Under the pieces are notes generated by a model. That model saw only the letters and a list, made by a program, of their open reading frames with translations. It was not told the origin of the DNA and made no database searches. 64,000 nucleotides of DNA from Euborellia annulipes (Eukaryota > Arthropoda > Insecta > Dermaptera > Anisolabididae), in contig JAKCPI010000869.1 in assembly GCA_023213315.1 (NCBI GenBank), forward strand, positions 167,379 to 231,378, read 5' to 3'. Shown here one piece after another: positions 1-9,819 of the stretch; position 1 is the stretch's first letter, and each line of letters opens with the position of its first letter. A program made the translations under genes and the position numbers.

Positions 1-340
1 AAATTTTCTGGATTCAGGGGACCTCAAAACGTGTAGGGCCTATATCCATCAAAATCTCGATATCGAATTTTTGACATGAATCGATTACTTTCTCACCATA
101 TATTAATGTATATAGAGGTAGAGAAAGTAAAAATGGGAAATATTTGTTTTATATTTTGTGACCATAGTAACCATTTCTCTTATCTTTCCTAAAAAATAAT
201 CGGCCAAAAAGTACTAGTACTTTACTGATGTACTTTTTTAGTTTTATTCGATTTTCTCAAAATTCGCTCCGCCGAAATTGATTAAAATTTAAAAATCAAT
301 TATTTTTTTACAAGCTCTTTAAAATGTTTATTCTCATTTT
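1..340. mobile_element. TPE fragments, rearranged
   Basis: Bases 1-130 are the AT-palindrome end of a TPE in minus orientation, ending in GAGAAAGTA. Bases 133-198 match the minus-strand interior (the ACCATAGTAACCATTTCTC block). Bases 199-340 match the interior in plus orientation (CGGCCAAAAAGTACTAGTAC and following). The blocks are out of consensus order, so this is an internally inverted mosaic rather than one insertion. The left limit is the window edge. Confidence 0.75.
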
Positions 341-344
341 TTAT

Positions 345-455
345 TTTTCCAAATGAGTTTTGATCCTAATTTTCGAAGTTTGTAAAATGAGCTTCCTCTG
401 AAGAAGAAGAGCCTTTGTGCATTCGAAATTAGGAATAAAACTCATTTGGAAAAAC
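345..455. repeat. Short fold-back with degenerate hammerhead-like loop
   Basis: Arms of about 33 bases (TTTTCCAAATGAG and its inverse, near 345-377 and 421-453) enclose CTGAAGA followed by a GAA/TTC-type stem and CGAAATTAGG. The layout follows the other fold-backs in the window, but GAAACGTC has decayed to GAAATTAG, so I regard any ribozyme here as dead. Confidence 0.55.
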
Positions 456-1340
456 AAAAAACTTTGTTTTTTTTCCTTTCCTACAATACACCCTTGCCGA
501 AAAATCAGCGTGATAGTGGAGTTTCAGATTTAAAGTAAATAGTATTAATCTTTATGAAAATTACTAAATAAGCGCTGAGGAAATAAATAACGATATCATT
601 AATTTAGTCCAAAGACAATATATACATGTAAATATAAAATAGAAAAAATTAATAAGTAATTAAATCTGGTGTTATCATTTCGACTTAGCAGCCTTATTTA
701 ACAACCAGTAATTTTAAATAAATCGAATAAGCAATTTTCATCTAGAATAACAGATATTAAACTACAACGAAATGTCATTTATTATTTATGTTAACAGGAT
801 CGATGTTGATGATCATTTTTTTAATGTTAATAACTCTCATATAGACAAGTGTAATTGGGATATGTTAATTTCGTCTGTCTCTATTGATCTATACGTTAAG
901 TGAGCTGCGATTTAATTGCAATTTTATGTAGACCTAATTAATCGAATCTAGACGTGACGAGGCTAACTAGGATGAACAAAGTCCTTAATAAACTGCCGGC
1001 TATAAGGATCATTAATATCTCTCCGGGTTGTATAGAAGCCAATCAAAGTCCTGTGCAAACAGATCCTCTCCTCTCTTAGGCCCTATCTCTCTATCTATTA
1101 ATAAGAAAAAAGAAGAATCACGCTTTTACCTTCACTGGAATGTTTTCATTTCGGATCACTCATCACTCACGGTTTATTCTTACAAATAATAAATCCCCCT
1201 TCCTTTCTGGATGAAAGGAAAAAATTATTCAATTTTTTTTATTTGGATTAATTTGAAAACAATCTTGAGTGACTAACGTACAATCAGAGAAACTAATGTG
1301 ATGTGTGGTCACACCAGATTCATATAATAATAACAGCAAA
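456..1340. other. AT-rich intergenic DNA with a GC-richer unique island
   Basis: No gene or recognised repeat is visible. Bases about 890-1080 are less AT-rich, non-repetitive within the window and contain several TAATTA/ATTA homeodomain-type cores and a CAATCAAAG-like motif. This would suit a conserved regulatory element, but only comparison with a related genome could show it. Confidence 0.3.
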
Positions 1341-1413
1341 CTCAGGATTCGCAGGGACTTTGCAGCCAGGAGATTAAATAAAAAAATCTTTAATTTAATT
1401 TTTATTTGCCGAC

Positions 1414-1443
1414 GTTTCGGTCGCCAATCACGACCTTCATCAG
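1414..1443 (-). ncRNA. Hammerhead ribozyme core (left arm)
   Basis: On the minus strand the order is CTGATGA, stem II GGTCG/CGACC with a 7-base loop, then GAAACGTC. The bases just before CTGATGA (GCC) can pair with the bases after the cleavage-site C (GGC) as stem I. ACGT after GAA is self-complementary, as in hammerheads that need a dimer to form stem III. The core is intact; activity has not been tested. Confidence 0.65.
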
Positions 1444-1921
1444 GGCCTATGATCATAACATTTATTAAAAAAATTGATATTAAATTACAATAAGAATACA
1501 AATTCGATAAATATCAGATGTACTTAGGCCTACAAATATTGTCAATTATACACGATCTTAGGTATTTTAATATTCATTGCAATTAAAGACAATTTCTTGT
1601 TACTTTGATATGTGCAAAAATATTATCTTTTACTTGCTGCTCGGAGGTCTCTTATACAAATGATACACTGAACTCACATTTATTATTTTTTGAAATCTTA
1701 AAATAAAATTAATCCCACGTTAGTTATAGAATATTTTTGTATTGCGATCATTTCGATTTGTACATATCAAAGTAAAAAGAAATTGTATTTAATTGCAATG
1801 AATAAATACTTAAGATCGTGTATAATTGACAATATTTATAAGTAAATCTGATATTTATCGAATTTGTATTCTTATTGTAATTTAATATCAATTTTTTAAA
1901 TAAATGTTATGATCATAGGCA

Positions 1922-1951
1922 CTGATAAAGGTCGTGATTGGCGACCGAAAC
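1922..1951 (+). ncRNA. Degenerate hammerhead core (right arm)
   Basis: Mirror copy of the core at 1414-1443. Stem II (GGTCG/CGACC) and GAAAC are intact, but CTGATGA has become CTGATAA. G12-type core changes normally abolish cleavage, so this copy is probably inactive. Confidence 0.55.
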
Positions 1952-2074
1952 GTCGGCAAATAAAAATTAAATAAAAGATTTTTTTATTTAATCTCCGGAC
2001 TGCAAAGTCCCTGCGAATCCTGAGTAAATCTCCACAGTCATAAACATCAATAGCCTAAAATATAAAAAGTAGGC

Positions 2075-2181
2075 CTACATCAGTAAAGTACTAGTATTTT
2101 TTGGCCAATTTTGATTAAGAGCTTCGTATCACGTGCCAAGGGAGTACCTAATAAATATAAACTTTCAAACTCCTAGCTCAA
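2075..2181 (-). mobile_element. TPE fragment
   Basis: Minus-strand TPE interior running from the CATCAGTAAAGTACTAGT block to CTCCTAGCTCAA. Both ends are lost, and a 5'-truncated SINE1 starts directly at its right edge. Confidence 0.7.
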
Positions 2182-2702
2182 CGTCGCGGGTTCGGACCCC
2201 AGGCAGTCCGATAATTTTATTTAAGGAATTTGGATACCAAATGGCTTAAATAAGAATGCCTGGACCCCATATATGTTTATTAATCTCTATAAAGGATATC
2301 GTAAAAGTCTTAAATGGCCTAAGTTGCCGAAAAGTCTGTGTGAATGTGAGCATGGGCGTACCCAGCGAGGGGCAGGGGGGCAGCTGCTCCCCCCCCCCTA
2401 GAAGCAAAAAAAAAAAAAATTAAATGTTTATAAAGTGATGAAACGAAACAAAATTGGTGGATGACGACGGGGAATGATTTTGTTGTTAGGACTCGAGGGT
2501 TTTTAGGCCTTTAATTCGAAGGCTTTTCCCCTCTATATAAAAAATACCTATGTCACAATGTGGACGACCATGATTTGCCCCCCCCTGGACGGCCATGATC
2601 TGACCGTGCCCCCCCCCCCCCCTAGATTTGACTGGGTACGCCCATGAATGTGAATGTGAATGAGAAAAAAGTTTTATTAAAAAAAAAAAAAAAAAAAAAA
2701 AA
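2182..2702 (+). mobile_element. SINE1, 5'-truncated, carrying a hAT-like MITE
   Basis: Begins in the B-box region (GTCGCGGGTTCGGACCCC). It continues through the SINE1 body (CCAAATGGCTTAAATAAGAATGCCTGG), the shared domain (TTAAATGGCCTAAGTTGCCG) and a GTGTGAATGTGAG-type tail into a long poly-A. The A-box half is missing. The tail is split by the MITE at 2351-2646. Confidence 0.85.
2351..2646. mobile_element. hAT-like MITE, CATGGGCGTA family
   Basis: Terminal inverted repeats CATGGGCGTACCCAG / CTGGGTACGCCCATG. The flanking octamers AATGTGAG and AATGTGAA match at 7 of 8, as expected for a hAT 8-bp target duplication inside the SINE1 tail. The interior has G and C homopolymer runs and no open frame. 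Confidence 0.75.
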
Positions 2703-2892
2703 TCATTGTGTGGTTTTATGAAACCACGATGCAAGTGAAACTTTTTTCGGATCGTAGGTGATTAACTGAAAATTTTCAAAAAATTATTCAATTAAGGTTA
2801 TTAAAATCGCGTTTTTAATCTTAATTTAATAATTGGAAAATAGGAAATCAATAGACGCATGTTAAAAACTGTGAACAATATTTATTTAGTAA

Positions 2893-2955
2893 TTAGCCGC
2901 GCCGCCCGCCTTCGGCGGGCGGCGGGCTAGCAGGAGGGCTTCGCCCCCCTGGATT
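2893..2955. repeat. GC-rich hairpin
   Basis: The self-complementary GCCCGCCTTCGGCGGGC is followed by a second GC block (GGAGGGCTTCGCCCCCC). Base composition is sharply unlike the AT-rich surroundings. Similar CCTTCGGCG cores recur near 17223, 20708 and 44157, suggesting a dispersed end sequence of unknown type. Confidence 0.5.
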
Positions 2956-3284
2956 ATATATATATACAGTATTAGGGTGGCTCTTATTTTTCGAAGTTGG
3001 AAATTTATTCGCGCTACCCCCTAGTTTGGTGCCATTGCCAAAAAAAATAACCTGTGTAAAATTTCAGCTCAATCGGATAAGGGGAAAGGGTGCCCCAAGA
3101 GCCCTGAAAATCGAAAAAAAAATCAGAAAATATTCATTTTATTTATTTATCTTGTTAAATATAAATTATATACAAAAAAGTGTTATATAAAAGTTGTAGA
3201 TCTATAAAAAATACACATAATAACATCTATCAGTTTTTTATGTACACCTAACGGTTTCAGAGAAAACCGCGAAAATCAATTTTT

Positions 3285-3606
3285 ACTTTCTCTTACCTAT
3301 ACAAGTTATATATATAGAGAGAGAAAATATTTGGTTTCATGTAATAAACTTGATGTCGAGATTTTGATGGATATACACGTTTTGAGATCCCCTGAGTCCA
3401 AAAAAATGGTTTATGCAACATGGTCTGCTTCGGTGGGGGTGGGGTGGGAGTGGGGGGTGGGGGTGTTTTGTGAACAAAATATCTCATGAACGAAAAGAGC
3501 TAGGAGGTTGAAATTTTATATTTAATTAAAGTACCCCCTGGCACGTGACACTAAGCTTTAGAACAAAATCGGCCAAGAAGTACTAGTACTTTACTGATGT
3601 ACTTTT
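3285..3606 (+). mobile_element. TPE host copy, 5' part
   Basis: Starts ACTTTCTCTTACC, has the GTGGGGGTGGGG variant of the central microsatellite (about 3430-3465), and breaks off in GATGTACTTTT, exactly where a second TPE begins. The remainder resumes at about 4296 (CGATTTTCTCAAAATTCG) and runs to about 4580. Confidence 0.8.
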
Positions 3607-4295
3607 ACTTTCTCTTACCTATGTATATATGTAATATATATATAGAGAGAAAGTATTGGTTTCATGTCAAAAATTCGATGTCGAGATTTTGATGGATCTT
3701 CACGTTTTGAGGTCCCCTGAATCCAAAAAAGTGGTTTTCGCGACATGGTCTGTCTGTGGGTGGGTGGGTGGGTGTGGTGGGTGGGTGGTGTGTGGTGGGT
3801 GTGTGTTCAATTTTAAGCATGAAGGAATTGAGCTAGGAGGTTGAAATTTTATATTTAAATTAAACACCCCCGGGACCGGAAAATAAGCTTTTAATCAAAA
3901 TCGACCAAAGAGTACTAGTACTTTACTGATTCACTTTTTCAGTTTTTTTCGATTTTCTCAAAATTTGCTCCAACGATTTTTTTAAAATTCAAAAATCAAT
4001 TATTTTTTAGATGCTCTTTAAAATGTATATTCTCATTTTGCGATTGAAATCTTCTGAAGACCACTTTACTCTTGTATTTCATAGGGAAGATAGGAGAAAT
4101 GGTTGCCATGGTAACAAAATATAAATATTTTCCCATACTTATAAATTTTACATCTTGAATTCATATGTTCCGTACTGTCGGGAACTAAATATATGTCGAC
4201 ACAAAAAATCTGGTGTGACAAGCACAGTACACAACTTTCGATTACCGAAGGTAAGAGAAAGTTGTGTGCTGTGCGCCAGTCACACCAGATTTTTT
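3607..4295 (+). mobile_element. Complete TPE inserted inside another TPE
   Basis: Runs from ACTTTCTCTTACC (3607) to GTCACACCAGATTTTTT (about 4295). It is flanked on both sides by T-rich TPE sequence that is contiguous in other copies (GTACTTTT ... CGATTTTCTC). The order is AT-palindrome, GGATCTTCACGTTTTGAGG block, GTGGGTGG microsatellite (3760-3800), conserved interior, then terminal hairpin 4208-4290. The nested arrangement defines the element ends and shows insertion into a T run without an obvious long target duplication. Confidence 0.8.
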
Positions 4296-4579
4296 ATTTT
4301 ATTTTCGATTTTCTCAAAATTCGTTCTAACGATTTTGATTAAAATTCATAAATCAATTATGTTTTAGATGATCTTTGAAATATATATTCTCATTTTGCCC
4401 TTGAAATATTTTGAAGCACACATTACTCTTGTACTAGGATCAATGGTTCTCATGATAACAAAATATAAATATTTTTCTATATTTATAAATTTTACATTTT
4501 AAAATTCACATGTACCATACTTTTGGACACTAAATATATGTTGACTCGAAAAATCTGGTGTGATAAGCACAGAACACAA

Positions 4580-5087
4580 CTTTCAAATAATTTTTTTATC
4601 ATGAGAACCATTGATCCTATCTTTCTATCAAGTACAAGAGTAATGTGTGCTTCAAAATATTTCAAGGGCAAAATGAGAATATACATTTCAAAGATCATCT
4701 AAAACATAATTGATTTATGAATTTTAATCAAAATCGTTAGAACGAGTTTTGAGAAAATCGAAAATAAAAAAACTGAAAAAGTACATCAGTAAAGTACTAG
4801 TACTTCTTGGCCCATTTTGTTCTAAAGCTTCGTGTCACGTGCCAGGGGGGTACTTTAATTAAATATAAAATTTCAACCTCCTAGCTCTTTTCGTTCATGA
4901 GATATTTTGTTCACAAAACACCCCCACCCCCACCCCCACCGAGACAGACCATGTTGCATAAACCATTTTTTGGACTCAGTGGATCTCAAAACGTGTATAT
5001 CCATCAAAATCTCGACATCAAACTTATTACATGAAACCAAATATTTTCTCTCTCTATATATATAACTTGTATAGGTAAGAGAAAGTA
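4580..5087 (-). mobile_element. TPE, inverted partner copy
   Basis: Minus-orientation TPE ending in GGTAAGAGAAAGTA at about 5087. It mirrors the host copy in the left arm, including the CACCCCCACCCC form of the microsatellite, so it arose by inverted duplication rather than independent insertion. Confidence 0.75.
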
Positions 5088-5689
5088 AAAATTGATTTTC
5101 GCGGTTTTCTCTGAAACCGTTAGGTGTACATAAAAAAGTGATAAATGTTATTATGTGTATTTTTTATAGATCTACAACTTTTATATAACACTTTTTTGTA
5201 TATAATTTATATTTAACAAGATAAATAAATAAAATGAATATTTTCTGATTTTTTTTCGATTTTCAGGGCTCTTGGGGCACCCTTTCCCCTTATCCGATTG
5301 AGCTGAAATTTTACACAGGTTATTTTTTTTGGCAATGGCACCAAACTAGGGGGTAGCGTCAAAAAATCTCAAAAAATTTTTCCCCAGTAGTAGCTAAGAG
5401 CCACCCTAATACAGTATATATAGATTGAAGATTTGAATATTTTAAATTATTTTAAAAATTATATTTTATCAATTTAAAAATTGAATTATTAAATCTCACA
5501 ATTATTTTTTTATAATTCATTATATATATTAAATTTCAACTTTCTTATTTTTGTCGTCACGGATTGTGACGTCATGACTTGTAGCGTCATGGCTTTTTAC
5601 GTCACCTCGTTACAAAACGACATGCTGATAGAAGAACCAAAAAATTCGTAGTGATATAATAAAAGTTTCACTTTAAAAAAAAAAAAAAA

Positions 5690-6173
5690 CTCCTAGCTCT
5701 TTTCGTTCTTGAGATATTTTGTTCAGAGCAGTGGCGGATCCAGAGGTGTTTCTCGGGGGAGGGGGGGGGGGGGTAATCTAGTGTGAGTGATCCCACAGCA
5801 CATAATTTTTTCTTAATTTCGGTAATTTAAAGGCGCATTCTGTACATGTTTGCCATAATATAAATATAAATAAAATTTGTAAGTATTAATTTTTTAAATT
5901 TTACATTAAAAATACAATTTTTTTTCGAAAAAAAAGTATTTTTTTTTTCAATCTCGGAGGGGATCCCCTTTACCCCCCCCCTGTATCCGCCCTTGGTTCA
6001 CAGACAGGCACACACACACTCACAGACAGTCAGACCATGTTCGAAAACCACTTTTTTGGATTCAAGGGATCTCAAAACGTGTATATCCATCAAAATCTCG
6101 ACATCGAATTTTTGACATGAAACCAATACTTTCTCTCTATATATATTAACATATATAGAGGTAAGAGATAGTA
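5690..6173 (-). mobile_element. TPE fragment split by a hAT-like MITE
   Basis: CTCCTAGCTCTTTTCG through the CACACAGACAG microsatellite to the AT-palindrome GGTAAGAGATAGTA. The hairpin end is missing. A 267-bp MITE interrupts it at 5729. Confidence 0.8.
5729..5995. mobile_element. hAT-like MITE, CAGTGGCGGATCCAG family
   Basis: Ends CAGTGGCGGATCCAGAGG and CCCTGTATCCGCCCTTG (inverse CAAGGGCGGATACAGGG). Flanking octamers GTTCAGAG (5721-5728) and GTTCACAG (5996-6003) differ at one base. A related copy lies inside the Tc1-like element in each arm of the giant palindrome. Confidence 0.8.
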
Positions 6174-6252
6174 ATAAATATTTTATTCTATTTTGAAATT
6201 ATTTTATTATTTCTAATAATAAAAAAAAAAAATAAAAAAACTTTAAACCACC

Positions 6253-6440
6253 CTTGGCCCGTGACCTATGGCTTAGAGGTAGAGCATTGGCTTCTAATAC
6301 CAAAGATCATGGGTTCACATCCCGTCTCATGCGACAAAAATTCATTTCAATTGGATTGGCTACCAATCTAATTGAAATAAATAGAGACGTTGTCTAAATG
6401 GCCTTCGATGCCAAAAAAGATCTTTAAATGAAATAAAAAT
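6253..6440 (+). mobile_element. SINE2 (tRNA-headed)
   Basis: A-box-like TGGCTTAGAGGTAGAGC, B-box-like GGGTTCACATCCC, then the body TTTCAATTGGATTGGCTACC, the shared domain CTAAATGGCCTTCGATGCC and an A-rich tail. The tRNA-like region no longer folds as a functional cloverleaf. Confidence 0.8.
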
Positions 6441-7180
6441 TAAATAAAATAACCAAGTAAATATTAAAACCTCAACAAATAGTTTTATCACACCCTCACC
6501 GTTATCCCTCTCTCCCTCTAAGTTAATCAATAATTAATTTATAATTCAAAAGGTTCGTATTTAGCAAAAAATAGTAATAAGAAAAAAAAATTTTTTTTAA
6601 TGAAAAATTGAATATTATGACGGTACCTTTAAATGGGTGATGGCCAAGAGAAGAGGGTTCGACTGGTCATGTTAGGGTGAAATTATTATTAGGCTATTAA
6701 TATTCACTTTAAGAAAAAGCACAGCAAAACATCTCCTTGCATGTCTTGCAATCGACTGAGAGAGAGAGAGAGCCCTTTGTCTCTCGATAAAGAAAAGGAG
6801 GATCAAAATAAGAAATGCCATTTAAGAAAAAATATAAATAAATACTTTTTTCACTAATGGAAAAAATATTAATAGAATTAAAATAACAAATCCTCTTTTA
6901 TAAAATAGGAATAAAAATACTAAAAAAAAAAAGTAAAAAGTAAATGAATACTTTTTTATCTAATCTTGAAAAAAAAAAATGAAATCAAAATAACAAGTGC
7001 CATTTTATTAATAGTGAAAAATAAATAAATATTTATTTCTCTAATCTAAAATGCTATGCGATAAATATAAATAAGGAAAAAATCTCAACCCCTAACTAGC
7101 CGAAATCAACCCTTAATAAAAAGAATAATTTTCAAAATTATATTTTTTTCATTTATTTGGGTTTAAATTAAAATGAATCA
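6441..7180. other. AT-rich DNA with a degenerate tandem segment
   Basis: No gene is visible. Bases 6630-6800 (GGGTGATGGCC ... TCGACTGAGAG) resemble 20105-20260. Bases 6798-7052 hold about three degenerate copies of a 75-110 base unit built on AAAATAACAAGTGCCATTTTA and AATAAATACTTTTTTCTCTA. Together they suggest an undefined old repeat of several hundred bases. Confidence 0.4.
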
Positions 7181-7184
7181 CCAC

Positions 7185-7385
7185 AATCGTTGTGGTTAAG
7201 CGATTCCAAGCACGGCAAAACCTCGAATGGGTGATCCTGAGTAAACATTATGTTGAACGTCCCCCTTTAGCCATTGGTACAATTAAATAATTAAACGTGT
7301 GGATTACGTTGAAACCCCTAAATGGCCTCAGAAGCCTAAAGGGCAAAATTAAAAAAAAAAATAAAAATTGAAAAATAAATTTAAA
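7185..7385 (+). mobile_element. 5S-rRNA-headed SINE
   Basis: GTTAAGC at about 7195 and GAATGGGTGATC at about 7226 have the spacing of the internal control region (A and C boxes) of 5S rRNA genes. Downstream is the domain shared with SINE1 and SINE2 (CCTAAATGGCCTCAGAAGCC, about 7317-7336), then an A-rich tail. A 5S head on a SINE body is a known arrangement (SINE3-type). This copy is degenerate. Confidence 0.6.
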
Positions 7386-7412
7386 AAAATTTATTCACTA
7401 ACACTTTTTTTT

Positions 7413-7945
7413 ACTTTCTCTTACCTCTATATATATGTTAATATATATAGAGAGAGAAAGTATTGGATTCATGTCAAAAATTCGATGTCGAGATTTTGAT
7501 GGATATAAAATATCTCAAGAACGAAAAGAGCTAGGAGGTTGAAATTTTATATTTAAGTTAGGCACCCCCATGGGACGTGACACGAAGCTTTTGAACAAAA
7601 TCGACCAAAGAGTACTAGTACTTTACTGATGCACTTTTTCAGTTTTTTCGATTTTCTCTAAATTTGCTCCAACGATTTTTTTTTTTAAATTAAAAAATCA
7701 ATTATTTTTTAGATTCTCTTTAAAATGTATATTCTCATTTTGTCATTGAAATCTTCTGAAGACCACTTTACTCTTGTACTCCATAGAAAAGTTAGGAGAA
7801 ATGGTTGCCATGGTAATAAAATAGAAATATTTTGCCTTTCTTATAAATTGTACATCTTGAAAATCGAATGTACCGTACTGTCGGAAACTAAATACATGTC
7901 GACACAAAAAATCTGGTGTGACAAGCACAGTACACACCAGCTTTT
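7413..7945 (+). mobile_element. TPE with internal deletion
   Basis: Begins ACTTTCTCTTACC in a T run. The segment from the CACGTTTTGAGG block through the microsatellite is deleted (joint near 7505). The interior is well conserved and closely matches the copy at 14172. The terminal hairpin is shortened (CAGTACACACCAGC). Confidence 0.85.
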
Positions 7946-8875
7946 GTTAAGTTCTTTTTCTCCAAACATATGATGAAGTATACGCAATTTTTCAAGAATA
8001 AATTTTCTCAACAATGAAATTTGATTTAAGACTGGAGGGAGATCGACTCCAGTAGATTTCTTAATAATTCTACCGTCCTCTTTAGGTGGGCTACCTTCAA
8101 ATTTTAACACGTTGTTAGAGTCTTTTAGAAGAAACAAATTCTTTTTAGTTTCATCTTTTTCTGATGAGTGGTTTCGTTTTATTATTTTTTGTCAGATTTA
8201 TTTGATTAATCTTGTGTAAAAGATTTTTTTATCTTTTATTTAACGTTCTTTATTATAAATAATCAACTAGGCATAATAAATATTCTTCCCATAGAAGAAA
8301 GCAGCGGCGGAGGACTGATGGTGGGGGAAATAGAAACAGAGAGGGGGTAAAGGTAAAGGTGTTGTAGCTTGATTAATATGTCGCTAATGACTTGATATTA
8401 TTAAGGTGGCTCATTTATTTTGGCAAGAGGCAAACGAGTGAAGTGAACCTGGCTGGCATCGAGGCGAAATCGAAGCGTGAGGTTTCGATCGGATGTTTTG
8501 TTTCGTGGGTGGGGGGTGGGAGCCAATGCCCCCCTGGTGGGATCCCCCCGGCGCCCCATTACAGCCAAAGATTAATCGCCCGATGACAGCTTCAATCGCT
8601 TCTTACAAGCCACTGGAATTTTTTAATTACGCATAAAAAAATTTGTAAAGAGAGAAAGAGAGAGGTGAAAAAAAAAAAAAAAAAGTTTTAAAGAAAAAGC
8701 TCTCCGCGTCGATTATTTAGGACAACATAAATAAATGCTTAAACATTTTTATAGGTGTGGGAAAAAAAAATTACGTTACGACAAATACGACAGGTATTAT
8801 TATATGAAAATTAACTATATAATAAGTAAGTGGCGGTTGTAGAATTGGATTAAAAAGAAGAGGATGCAGCCAATA
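7946..8875. other. Unique AT-rich DNA with a GC-rich island
   Basis: No gene is recognised. Bases about 8390-8620 are GC-richer and non-repetitive (GCATCGAGGCGAAATCGAAGCG, GGGATCCCCCCGGCGCCCC). An open frame of 64 codons crosses this island but has no splice context, start context or domain, so I do not call it coding. Conserved non-coding DNA is the likelier reading. Confidence 0.3.
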
Positions 8876-9100
8876 ATAAAAATCTGGTGTGATTAGTCGC
8901 ACAGTACACATCTTTCACTTATCTTTGACAATTGAAAGTTGTGTTATGTCACGCCAGATTTGTTTGTGCCGATATATATTTAGCTTCCGACAGGCTGCCC
9001 TATAGTAGATAGAATTTAAGATGTAAAATTCACAAACGTGGAAAAATTTTTAAATTTTGTTTCCATTGCAAAAATATCTCCTATCATCCCTATTAATAGG
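8876..9100 (-). mobile_element. TPE hairpin-end fragment
   Basis: Terminal hairpin AATCTGGTGTGATT ... GTCACGCCAGATT (8880-8962) plus adjoining minus-strand interior to about 9095. The AT-palindrome end is missing. Confidence 0.8.
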
Positions 9101-9396
9101 TAGGTAATTACTTTCTCTTACCGATGTATATATGTAATATATATATATATAAAATTTTTTTTTTATTTATATTGGGGGGGGGGGGGGTGAGAAAAGAGGT
9201 TGAAATTATATATTTAAGTTAGGCACCCCCTGGGACGTGACATGAAGCTTTTGATCAAAATCGGCCAAAAAGTACTAGTATTTTATTGATGTACTTTTTC
9301 AGTTTTTTTTTTTTTTTTTTCAATTTTCTCAAAATTTGCTTAAGCGTTTTGATTAAAATTCATAAATCAATTATTTTTTATTGTTGATAAGAGAAG

Positions 9397-9712
9397 TGGC
9401 TGTTCAACGATTAGAATTATTCACAGGAAGAGAGGATGTTAGCCAAAAGGTGAGCCTCTATCGAATAAAAATCTCCACTCAGAAGACGTTTCGGGTTTAA
9501 ATAAATAAATCCATCATCAGTTCTTAAAAGCTGAAATGAGCATAGATAATAATTTATGTTGTTGTTTTACAATTATTATTTATGCTCATTTCAGCTCTTA
9601 AGAACTGATGATGGATTTATTTAATTAAACCCGACACGTCTTCTAAGTGGAGATTTTTATTCGATAGAATCTCTCCTTTTGGCTGACATTCTCTTTTCCT
9701 GTGAATCATTCA
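9397..9712. mobile_element. Penelope-like fold-back with target duplication
   Basis: Arms of about 140 bases (9410-9550 and 9568-9710) are inverted copies around a TA-rich loop. It interrupts a TPE whose flanks are CAATTATTTTTTA and CAATTAATTTTTA, an approximately 13-base duplication. One arm keeps an intact hammerhead core. Confidence 0.7.
9488..9520 (-). ncRNA. Hammerhead ribozyme core
   Basis: Minus strand: AAGAA, CTGATGA, stem II GG.TTT/AAA.CC, GAAACGTC, TTCT. AGAA before the core pairs with TTCT after it as stem I. The mirror core at about 9606-9640 has GACACGTC in place of GAAACGTC, so only this arm looks intact. Confidence 0.6.
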
Positions 9713-9819
9713 ATTAATTTTTAGATGCTCTTTAAAAAAAAACTTGGTGGGACTGGTCGATTTCGATTACTGAAGGTAAGAGAAAGTTGATTTCTGTGCT
9801 TGTCACGCCAGATTTTTTT

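Larger units (their letters stand above)
1341..2025. mobile_element. Penelope-like fold-back, full inverted pair
   Basis: Two inverted arms of about 270 bases (1341-1615 and 1758-2025) begin with CTCAGGATTCGCAGGGACTT and its inverse. Each arm holds a hammerhead core next to a run ending in AATTAAATAAA, and the arms are head to head around an AT-rich centre. A shortened relative lies at 12855-13065. Hammerhead ribozymes of this form are known from the terminal repeats of Penelope-like retroelements. No reverse transcriptase remains, so this is a non-autonomous or decayed copy. Confidence 0.7.
2967..5414. mobile_element. 2.45 kb inverted-repeat transposon flanked by TA
   Basis: The left end CAGTATTAGGGTGGCTCTTA and right end (inverse CTGTATTAGGGTGGCTCTTA) are each flanked by TA, as in Tc1/mariner-type insertions. 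The inverted arms extend well beyond a normal terminal repeat: 2967-3606 matches the inverse of about 4790-5414, including TPE sequence inside each arm. The centre contains a second TPE (3607-4295). No transposase frame is present. Confidence 0.7.
2703..5673 (+). mobile_element. Element C, copy 1, interrupted by a 2.4 kb insert
   Basis: Left part 2703-2890 starts with the small hairpin GTGGTTTTATGAAACCAC and then AAGTGAAACTTTT. The right part ends with AAAAGTTTCACTT at 5661-5673, the inverse of that terminus, so it looks like a DNA element with a 13-base inverted repeat. The right part (5440-5670) contains several ACGTCA boxes. The same two halves are joined in copy 2 (29461-30434). Here they are separated by a GC-rich hairpin (2893-2955) and the inverted-repeat element 2967-5414. 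Confidence 0.65.
9110..9818 (+). mobile_element. TPE, plus half of an inverted pair, carrying a fold-back
   Basis: ACTTTCTCTTACC at 9110 to GTCACGCCAGATTTTTTT at 9818, with a G-run at about 9174-9187 in place of the microsatellite. It is split at AATTATTTTTTA by the fold-back at 9397-9712. A minus-strand TPE follows immediately. Confidence 0.8.

Noticed and set aside
7185..7300. Possible 5S rRNA gene
   Set aside because: Only the internal control region is similar; flanking 5S sequence is lost and a SINE tail follows.
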